A DNA stretch of 64,000 nt. It comes from Durusdinium trenchii. Lineage: Eukaryota; Sar; Dinophyceae; Suessiales; Symbiodiniaceae. The DNA lies in the NCBI GenBank assembly GCA_963970005.1, contig CAXAMN010001192.1, positions 424,636 through 488,635 of the forward strand, written 5' to 3'. The notes under the pieces are model-generated. The model saw only the letters and a program-made list of their open reading frames with translations. It was not told the DNA's origin and did no database searches. This document shows positions 54,998 through 64,000 of this stretch, piece by piece; within the stretch, counting starts at the first letter, position 1; each line of letters starts with the position of its first letter. A program made the translations under genes and the position numbers.

Positions 54998-57900
54998 AGC
55001 CCTGGGGAAAGACCGTGAATAGCGAACATGTGAACAGGCGGATAGAGAGGAGTCTCTGAAACTTCGCTATAGGGGTAGACGATCAAGACCTCCAAGTTGG
55101 GTTAGGGGTGTTGTTGGTGGACGTGGGGACTTCCTCGTCATGTTCGTTGTCTATCAACCAATTGGGATGCTTTAGACGTAGACGTAGACCAAAGACTTTT
55201 ATGACTTCAAAGGCATCATGCGTATTGAATCTGTTTGATGAACAGTTCCAGTACAGACGAGTCTCTGCAAGTCCTTCAAGATCCTTCAAGGGAAGCACCA
55301 GTTCAGTAAGAAATGAGTGGAGCCGCTCGCTGTCACCGAGTGTAATTAGTCATTGTAGTAGATGGACATTGATGCAAGTGTCAGATCGGATTCTGATGCA
55401 GGTTGTAGGGTACTGAGTAGATCTGAGTAGTATGGTATGGCTTTTTGGACTGAGAAGTCTTTGTTGGCCAATCGAAGGAAGGATCCTCGGAAAAGCGTCC
55501 CAATGTAGCACAGAGATCGGTGGATGGAGTGGAAACGGCGCTCACGAGGGGAGTGTGTGCGCTGATGCTCCTATTCGATAGTAAATGGAAGGTGTGAGAC
55601 GCTTAGGGAGACCGAACCACAGGCGTTCCGACCGTGTTCGAAGAGAAATATAGACTGGCGTCTACCCAGCCAGGGGCGAGAGGACTTGGGGGTCTCCCTA
55701 TTAAGATCAACACCCAAATTCACCAAGCTTACAGTCATATAGGTACTGTACAATCGTCTGTACTATACCCAAACAGTTGATGGGACTGTCATATGTACCG
55801 ATCAGGCCAGGGGTGGCTTCAGGGGGTCAATGAGGGCATATGCCAGTCCCAGGTCGTGAACCGATATGAGCCTACCAACAGAGCTTGAAGAACCCGAACT
55901 AGGCCCAATTTCGGCTATCCCAGGCCAGGGTACCCCAGGTTTACCGGGTCCGGTCCCCTTCACTGTCCACCTCTGTTGGATGAGCCGGAGCGGAGGCTTG
56001 CCGGTGAAGACGTGATTGGATCAACGTCCATCCATTACGTCGTACAACAGCCAGGAGGGCATTGGAACACCGTGGGACCCGTGGGATCGCTGATGAGCAG
56101 CAATCTGAACGTACCAAGCACGTGAAGAATATACGGACTTTGGCTGGTTGGTTTGAATTGGTGATAGTACACAGTACCTCATCCCCCCAAAAAGGACGGG
56201 AATTTCACGCATCTCGAAGCGAAACGTTTGTTGGAAGAGCCGCACCAAGCGAAGACGCAGGGTCGAAGATGGAGGAGAATGCTGCGGAGGACGCACCAAG
56301 GAGTGCTGGGCATGGGGGTGCAGCGGGCGCAGCAATGGGTGTGGTTGGTGAATTGAACTCTAGAATGGCTATTTAGTTTTTCATGGGGCCGACCGATTCA
56401 GATTCGTTTAGGCAATTTCTTAGTCTCATCTCGCCTTGCGATCCGAGGTGGACCAGCCTCGCACGCTTCTGAAGGTCTGAAAAGCAGCCTCGCACGAAGT
56501 GAAACACCCAGCTGTTCAAATCTCGATCCACTGAAGTGACGCACATCGTCGTAGCCAGGAAGTTTCACCTACTAAGTCGTCAAGGGTGTTCGATGACGTG
56601 GGGGTTTATCACGGACACCGAACCCGGGACCCATGAGGGATGTATGGAATTGCGACTTTTAGAGTGACATCTCAGGGAGACTCGGACTCGTATCTTCCAA
56701 TGTCCGTGAGACATGGCGCAGGTCTCAGTTACCAAGTCAAGCCTTACATACCTCGTCATACCTCCATTTCAGCTGCAAGATCATAGCTTGAACATCTATA
56801 AACCATCCAACACGTACATCAATCAATTCAACAAGGGGACGCATGGACACTGCAAAAATGTGCTATCCAATATGTGTTGTATGAAAATTCCCAAAGCCCC
56901 CCTGGAAGAAGGGGCATAGACCAGTCTACCCCTGGGTTGGGGGTCTCTCTATTTCATTTCAATACCTCAGGAGCACCGCCGCCCCGGCGTCAGCCGGTGC
57001 AACCCTTGACGCTGGTGCCGACGGCGAAGACCGTGCGCGACACCACAACAGCTCGACCTTGACCGTCAGCGGCACGATCCGGCAGTTGGTGCACGTGTGC
57101 GCGGAGCACAAGAAGCCGGGGGTGCCTAGTTTTTCGGACGGTGACGGGGTGTGATGACTTAGAGCCAGTCTGATGGTGCGTGTGGGTTCCAAGGAAGATT
57201 TTGTTGTGACTACCAGGACCCTCCGTTCGAGTATAGCCTCTTAGAGGTTAGGAGGTGTTCAAAAACCACCAGGCTTGGAAGGTGCTGGTATAGAATAATA
57301 TATGATTTAAAGAAGTAACCTTTGCAAGAGTTCCCACCTATGGCCGACATGGGGCAGCGATTGAAGCAGGACGGTGGCGTCATATCCTTTGGAAGTGCAT
57401 CCGTAACTTGTGGGCGGCGGCTGCGAAGCTTTCACTGGCAATCCCTCACATATAGACAGGATAAGGCTTGGGTGTATGAGCTGACAAGATGGTAGCAGCT
57501 GTAGCTCTGCCGAGCTGTCCCAAGTCTTCGCACGCTGCGGCAAGCAGTGAAACCAAAATCAATACACCTCCAATCACCTCCATGATGTATTGATTCAGAC
57601 AGGTGGTGATTAGAGTGTTTGGTCTGGAGGGTCTGGAGTGGAGGGTCCTGATGTTTTTCTTTCCGCACATTTTCCCAGTTTTCGGTCTTCACCAGACCCT
57701 CCAGACGATTTGAGCTCGGTCACCCCTTTTTTTCGACCGACCGACACCGGGGCGAACTTGGGACGTCCCGTCGACCGCGACGGCGTAGGTCGTAACTGGG
57801 GACGTGGGGGGGGATGTACTCCCTCCGTGCTCAGGAACCGCAAGTTGGTGCGTTTCCTGGACCAAATCCGACACGAGGCGCAGCGGGGCGCGACCACGGC

Positions 57901-58369
57901 GGGCCGGCCCATGGGACCGGCGGGTAGGCGCCACCTTGCCATCCTGGATCGATATAACATTGTATATGTCACATTATGTCACACAGTCCATGCATGTCCA
58001 TGCTAAACCTTCAGCGAATCTTGACTAAGTTGACGCAAGTTGACGCAAGCCAGCAGTGTCATGAAGGAGTGGGTTCCCGACGAGCATGCCTTTCTTCAGG
58101 GAGGTGCGCTTGGGGAGTGCTTAAACACTATCCCCTTCATCGAAACGGAGGTGGGCCAGGAGCCCGTTTAAGGGACAGTTGTTCTCATCCAGCGTTATTT
58201 TGATTTCTTCTTCGAGTTAGTGAGCACCTTCACCTGGCAGCATGACGATGAGGTGTGTGACATGCCCAGCGAGAGCCGAAACCTGAGAATTCCACGTGCT
58301 TGGTTCTTCTTGTATACAAAGGCACCCGTGTACGAAGTCGTCCTATGCAGGGTCCATGAAGCCTTTCTT

Positions 58370-58427
58370 ACCCTATGGATCCACATACTGCAATCACCTT
58401 CTCCGAAGGTATGTGGATCCATAGGGT
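58370..58427. repeat. Hairpin element, perfect 19-bp arms
   Basis: ACCCTATGGATCCACATAC (58370-58388) pairs exactly with 58409-58427. The loop holds CACCTTCTCCGAAG, and with the next bases ACCTTC/GAAGGT forms an alternative inner hairpin. Confidence 0.88.
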
Positions 58428-59327
58428 TACATAATGGACAACATGTTGCGGGCTGTTGATTACTAAGACTCACCCCCTTACCTGAATGGTAAAGCATCTC
58501 CATCCCCACAAGTCAGTTTGACCTCATTTTACTGGACCTGGTCATAGAAAAACACTATTTACTTAATTAAAGAGGTAAAAGACCAGGTGTCACTGAGTCT
58601 TTATAAGCTTGTAGGGCATAATCATTCCACATGCTGGCTGCCAGACCAGTCACTCGAGTCTACAGTCTACATCAATCCATCTCAGGAGAAAGAGGAAGGG
58701 GTCCGTGTGCCCAGTCTGGGTGGCGGAAAGGAGCTGACCTTGTCGTACGTTGGCAGGAATGTTAACTGATCAATAAGAAAGTGCTGGTAGCATTTTCGTC
58801 GGACAACCTTCCGCGGAGATTCAATTAAGCTTTTGTAGACCTATGAATATATATATATATATTGCTTTGGGACACAAGAAGTTTGGGCCATGAGCCGTTG
58901 ATAGCCATTGGATGTCTTTTCTTTCAGGATCTTTCAGGCCTTATGTGGGTGGGTGGACCCTCACCACTCCGAACATCGCCGAAGCCTGCCATATGTGAGT
59001 CATTGCTTTTGGTTGCAGCGTGCAACAGTTGATTGGAGTTTGTGACCTGCAGTGTCTATGACATTGTTACTGTTATAACCTGTTATAACCCATCCAACCT
59101 CAGTTTGATCTTGTTCACACAATGTGAGTGTACATGTCCTATACTCCACTAGGATCCAGTAGCAGCCATGATGCAAAAGTAAAAGAATTCCTATCGTGCG
59201 AATGGTGTGATCCCCGCATCAAGAACTTACCTGTAGGTTGAATCTTGACAACCTCAATGGAAAAACAAATCACACTGGCACCATCAAGTGTCACACATTT
59301 GTCCACAGAATTCCTTGTTTCTTTCAG

Positions 59328-59625
59328 AATTCAGCACCGATCCTCCGATTGTTTGAGCATGGGGCACGTCTCTTCAGCTCGGTCCTCCTCAAGCTTGGCA
59401 TGGATTTGGGTGTCGCCATGATTTCGCCCGGCACATCAATCTATGAAACCACCCCCCCTCCCCTTTGTGGAGATGGACCGGTTGATCGCCAATGTATCCT
59501 ACACCACTTTCGTTTCGTCCGTGTTTACCAAAGGCGATTGCACCCACAACGCACTGCAAACCAAAAGCACACAAAACGACCCAGATTCCGTCTCGTTCAT
59601 CAGGTCCGACAACGAGCTTTGGTGA
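59328..59625 (+). CDS. Probable terminal exon, product unknown, with a C7 frame break
   Basis: After the acceptor TTTCTTTCAG the sequence reads NSAPILRLFEHGARLFSSVL and LGMDLGVAMISPGTSIYE. It then changes frame at seven C bases (59452-59458) into LPFVEMDRLIANVSYTTFVS and on to SVSFIRSDNELW and a TGA. One C fewer would make it continuous, so a homopolymer indel (real or assembly) is likely. I do not recognise the family. Confidence 0.42.
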
Positions 59626-61554
59626 TCATCTTTTGCATCTTGGCCAGTATAGCGAGTGGAGACAGACTTGATTTTGCTTGGTTGTTGCTAGGCATCGGCT
59701 AGGCAATACATATATTTGGTGATACAAACATACGTGTTTCAAGAACATGTCTTTGCATGTCTTTGCAACATTCATGAGATTCAGGCAAAAAAGATACAAT
59801 TTCAGCCCCATGCTTTTCTGGAACTCAAAGCCTCTCCATGGCCCTGCCAAACAATCACCCGAGAGCCGTGCACGACCCTTTCCCAGACACCCGGTGTCCC
59901 TCTGTCCCTTTCTGTTTTTGCGCGGAGGCAACAAGATTCAAAAGTTGAAGACGGTGGCCAGCTTTTTGCGTCGGGGCTCGCAGGATCAGCCTCCGACTCG
60001 ACGGGCGCGAGTCGACTCAACCGGTCGATTGGAGATGCCTCTCGTTGCTTCGGTGGTTTCTCGGTGGTTCTTCGCTTTGGACGGGTTTTCCCTGAGCATC
60101 GAATCTAAGTGGTTGATTGATTTTGATTTGATTGAACATATTGATTTGATTGATTTTATGTTTTCTATTTTTATAAGCTCAAACATGGAGAAAAATAATC
60201 AGATTCTATATTGATTTTCTGTTTGATGTTTGCCTTGAAACTTTTGTTCCCAAATATTGAGTTTTGGGGGTGCATGCTGCTCTGGGGGTGAAACTCGAAG
60301 AGGAGGAAACTTCAGTGACTTAAGCTTCATGTCCCAGAGAAACTGACGGAGCCAGTCACTAAGAAGAATAGTTTAGGGTTGCTTGAAGGGTTTGTGCGTT
60401 CATTGGAAATCCTGCAGGAAAAGTCAGGAAGCGTGTTTTGATGATTCTTCTCCCCAAACACTAAGAGATAGCTTACAATTACCGGCTTGTTCGGAGCAAA
60501 CCTCCATGATGGCGGGTGGTCAATTCGTATGTTTGTGTTTTACGTTTCAGGGGCTGGACGTAGTTCTTGAAACACAGAAGACACTTCAGAAGTGCTCCCA
60601 GCATTTCAAGGAACCACACCACCAAAATGCTCGTGTCCTTCGTTTTCCTGGCCGTGGGTCAGGGCACTTGGGGACCGAACAGAATCGATGACATGGTCAA
60701 CGTACCCTGGTGACCGGGGCTCCGCGTGCCATGGCCCACAGCCATATCTAGTCCTTTAGTAGGGCCCTGTGTTTTCATGTTCTGACCGCAAGCTGCGCAG
60801 GGCTGGGGTCCACCTGGATGCCTGCACCTGTCGGCGGGGCGGGCTGGACTGAGGTGCGGAGGAAGTGGAAGAGACGACCAGGAGGGTGAAACGACAAGCA
60901 TCAGTGACTTGCAGCCATGTCGACGCCATGTTGACTTGCTGATCAAAGAGGGAGCACTCCAGAATGCTGACTGGGAGGCCAACAACCATTGCTTATCATT
61001 GTCTTTACTAAATTGACCCAATTGTTTTACTAGGGGCTTTAAACGACAATCCAGATCAATGATTCGCTTGATGGTGTTTGAAGCAGTTTGGGAATGTGAT
61101 ACCCTCTTTGAAGCCTAGGGTGGTCACTTTCACCTGTTTCGGGACTGACTCGCTACGTCACTCGCTGGGCCACAGACCCGTAGATCATTCGCCCAAGGAA
61201 TCACTGTCGCTTGGCGTTTCGTGGGTTCTGGGACGGGTAGACACCCCTTCTCACCAAACTCAGAGTTCAAATCCCTAGATTTCTCTTATAGGTCACGGTC
61301 ACATCCAACATGAGTGAAACATTTGTGATACCGATCAGTTTCCGTTAGGTACCTCGTGCTTCCAAGAGTTGTGGACGGAGACCTACCAATCTAGTGTGGG
61401 GCTGTCCATTTTTCGACCCTGTAACGAAGCAGCTGGTATCAATTCAAGATTCTTGAACGATTGAAAAGCTCATAGAGGCTCGCTGAGATCACCACATTCA
61501 GCTCTTTTGCTTAGTGGTGAATAGCCAGAGCCAAGTGTATGGAATATTCATACC
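59626..61554. other. Stretch without a supported gene
   Basis: Overlapping frames at 59716-60214 conflict and show no domain. 60112-60170 is an AT-rich run of TTGATTTGATTGA words. Nothing else is supported. Confidence 0.3.
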
Positions 61555-61651
61555 CTGGGGATCCAAGTGCCTTCTCAGAAGGTGATTGGACCTTCCAAAC
61601 CGACACAGCAGTGTCTCCAATCACCTTCTAAGAAGGTACAGGGATCCCTAG
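61555..61651. repeat. Hairpin element, 36-bp imperfect arms
   Basis: CTGGGGATCCAAGTGCC.. (61555-61590) and its complement at 61616-61651 match except at a few positions. Each arm itself contains a small palindrome (CCTTCTCAGAAGG and CCTTCTAAGAAGG). This is the longest member of the family in the window. Confidence 0.85.
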
Positions 61652-61845
61652 AGAGATACAAAGGATTGTTAACACCTGCTTTGAAGTCAGTGAAACTATC
61701 AGGTGTTTCGGTGCTTTCAAAGGACAGATCTTTTTTCAACTAGATTCCAGATGAATTCCGCTTCGACTGGATGGCTCTGGTACGTGTTCCTCTGCTTCAA
61801 ACCATCTAGATACAATCCACAAAACACAATAGTCCCAAACTAGTC

Positions 61846-62020
61846 CACGCCGCCCCCGATAGACCAACCCCTCTTCTATACTCTTTGGAGAACCGGAAGA
61901 ACCTGCGCTGCTCCCAGCGACCGAGGTACGTGTCACGCCGCCCCCGATAGACCAACCCCTCTTCTACTCCCTGGAGAACCGGAAGAACCTGCGCTGCTCC
62001 CGGCGACCGAGGTACGTGTC
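61846..62020. repeat. 88-bp tandem duplication, possibly of an exon
   Basis: Two units (61846-61933, 61934-62020) start CACGCCGCCCCCGATAGACC and differ at a few bases. Both end GCGACCGAG|GTACGTGTC, a good splice donor if the plus strand is coding. Confidence 0.85.
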
Positions 62021-62340
62021 GACGCTCTGCCAGCGCTCCGAGCACCGACAAGTTGGAGGACGTGGAGATACTTGCTTGACGCGACCGATGCGGCTGGCAG
62101 ACTGGAATGCAACCACTGCAGCTGTAACCGCGTGTTTGGGAATGCCAATCATGACAAAGGGATTTCACTGGTGTGGATCCAGTGGCAGGTTTGCTGGTGT
62201 TCCCAAACCATATGGAGTCCGGCCAAAAGGGCGGCCAAAAGTCTAGAAACTGTAATCTAAAAAATACATAAACGGGTCGAAAGTAGCTTGTGATGTTGTT
62301 TTTCAATAATGTAGCGGGCACACACCTATTCTGCAGCTGG

Positions 62341-62590
62341 GCGCTAGGTTTGCGGTAGTAGACTTGCGCTAGTGTTTGACTTATAGGACATGTTCAGAAG
62401 GTCGTCAGGTTTTGAAAAGTAGCTGCAAAAAAAATGCGCTAGCCGCGCGCTAGCACTGCGTGCGCTAGATCCGCGCTAGCAAACATTGCCAGATGCCAAC
62501 ATGGACCCTTGCAAAGCTGACTTCCACCAAGTCTTTTGTTTCAAGCATGGCTTGAAATTCGGAGATCAGCTGAAAATGGTGCAGCGCTAG
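62341..62590. repeat. Cluster of seven GCGCTAG words
   Basis: GCGCTAG occurs at 62341, 62366, 62436, 62447, 62462, 62473 and 62584. The spacing is irregular and the flanks differ. Confidence 0.85.
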
Positions 62591-64000
62591 TGACACCTCT
62601 TACAATTTGGTGCCAACTTCATTAACCAGCTGTGTGCGTGTGCGTCAAAAGTAAAGAATATGTAGCGGGCCCCATGTGAACACGAGTTTCTTCTATTTTG
62701 AAAGAAGACATTTCGACCAGATACCATATAGACATGACAAAACACAGAAACCACGCCTCCTTTTTGATCCCAAAGGGATCGCCTACCTTCTCAGGGGTTG
62801 TTCCAAAACCCATTGCGTAAGGACAGTCTCTGAAGAGGACATGAAAGAACGACAGAACATATCTTTGCGTGCTTTTCTTACCTGGTAGGCGCAAGGGCGA
62901 GCGCAAGAGCCTTTCAACATAACTAACACCTTGCAACCAATGGACCAAGGTCTACAACACTTCCGCCGCGTCTTTTGGGCGGCAGTGGCATGGCACAGCC
63001 GCTGGGACGGTCAGCATCGCTTGGTGGCTGTAGGGCACCCCCTCTATCCGTAAATGATTCAACCGCTTTGAGGACTGTCCCCAGCTCGTAAGAAGTTGGT
63101 AGGATTGTCCGTGGAAGTTGCTTCAAAAAGCTCCCAAATCAGTATTGGGCGAGCCTTCTGGAGGTGAAGCCCAGCTAAAGAGTTCCTCATGGTCCGTTCG
63201 TAAGGGTAATGCTTCTGAAGCGTTTTTCGTCGATGGCTTCCCCAAAGCACGTACGCTGTCTGACTCTGGCAGGAGGACTTCCTGGGACCCGAGATGTAGA
63301 TGTGGAGAATTGAAACGGTCCTAGTAGTTTGGAAGACCTTGACCTGATGTTACTGTTGGGTGACAACGTACGTGTCAACGTCTACGTGTTCTGCGCCTTG
63401 TTGCGAGTGGCGTCCGGCCTCCGCTGCAACGGTAGGAATGGAATGTGTTTTTTGTTTATTAATGTTTGGCGTGTCGCTACCCTAAAAGAGGTTTTTGTGC
63501 TCAAACATGTCCAAGCGCACTGCATCTGGACCTTTGGCCAATCATTAAAGATACAAAGGCCATGGTGTGATTTGATCTTGGAACACGTAAGGCCTGTAAC
63601 TCAGAAGAAGCCTGTCCACTTAATGTAAGGCAAGGCTTGATTTTAAGCCTGAGGTTCAAATTCACAAACGATAGCGGGTCGTTGTTTTCTCCTTCGTGCC
63701 CAGGTCCTTTGATGTGGAACAGAATGAGCATCCAGTGGGGTGGCTGGTGGAGGCATGGAAGGAGAGCAAACTGGCCCCAATGTATTTGTGGTTGAACTCT
63801 TTGGTGGGGGACGGGCATGCGTTCTCACCTGACATCAAGACCCTGGCGCCAGTTTCCTGACTATATGTTGGTTGAGTCTTTAGAGCTTCAGAAATGAGGA
63901 GTTCTGTCCTTTGCCCACCCACTCAGGATCCCACATCATGCGACGCAATCTCGGTGCCGCTTCTCTCCCTGGCACTGAGCACGCCGGTGGAAGGCTTCTC
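62591..64000. other. Stretch without a supported gene
   Basis: GTAGCGGGC recurs at 62312 and 62661. Short frames at 62676-62888, 63118-63324 and 63329-63628 have no domain or clear splice signals. Confidence 0.3.

Larger units (their letters stand above)
52976..59327. other. Gene-poor stretch
   Basis: A minus frame at 55298-55083 (DAFEVIKVFGLRLRLKHPNW...) looks protein-like but has no clear splice sites or domain. The GC-rich frames at 54358-54775 and 57638-58006 are composition-driven. Separate entries list a G-run and two hairpins in this stretch. Confidence 0.3.

Noticed and set aside
61262..61282. GAGTTCAAATCCCTAG as a tRNA B-box
   Set aside because: No acceptor stem, D-arm or A-box could be placed upstream.

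Overview
The window looks like nuclear DNA of a dinoflagellate, probably a Symbiodiniaceae-like or related core dinoflagellate. The evidence is a giant Ty1/copia-type retrotransposon whose LTR carries a diverged copy of the dinoflagellate trans-spliced leader, small exon-like blocks bounded by AG/GT signals on both strands, sparse coding, and many palindromic and low-complexity repeats. No operons, Shine-Dalgarno sites or other prokaryotic features are seen.

Layout. At 1-1250 and again at 20606-21104 there are minus-strand exon-like blocks that appear to belong to one host gene. Between them lies a 19.3-kb LTR retrotransposon (1257-20600, plus strand, antisense to the host exons). It has 173-bp LTRs that read as identical, TG...CA ends, a 5-bp target duplication ACTAA, a tRNA half-molecule-type primer site and a G-run polypurine tract, so it is a young insertion, probably in an intron. 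Its coding region is a single reading frame of 6131 sense codons broken by one TAA (14831-14833). The upstream part (4440 aa) has a coiled-coil and gag-like region, two CCCH zinc fingers, aspartic protease, integrase, reverse transcriptase and RNase H, then about 1800 residues of mostly unknown sequence. The downstream part (about 1690 aa) has Cys-rich zinc motifs, a CCHC knuckle and a domain with the conserved motifs of Tpt1/KptA RNA 2'-phosphotransferases.

From 22 kb to the end the sequence is gene-poor host DNA. I can support: a possible plus-strand multi-exon gene at 22.6-23.4 kb; an ankyrin-repeat coding remnant with a frameshift at 25.4-26.1 kb; a possible multi-exon plus-strand gene at 33.8-35.6 kb; a frameshifted coding remnant at 47.75-49.4 kb; a second, unrelated-looking Tpt1/KptA-like fragment at 50.8-51.3 kb; and a terminal exon with a C7 frameshift at 59.3-59.6 kb. 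None of these host products can be named beyond domain level.

The rest holds repeats: a dispersed family of hairpin elements built around ACCTTCT..GAAGGT cores with GGATCC arms (31.4, 42.3, 42.7, 45.7, 55.0, 58.4, 61.6 kb), a direct segmental duplication (47.1 and 51.9 kb), a hairpin-bearing tandem repeat (50 kb), long polypyrimidine tracts (23.5-24.3 and 50.6 kb), a G-quadruplex-type run (54.9 kb) and several local clusters of one short word (GCGTAAG, GCGTAAC, GCGCTAG, GCATAA). All calls were made by eye from the sequence and translations.
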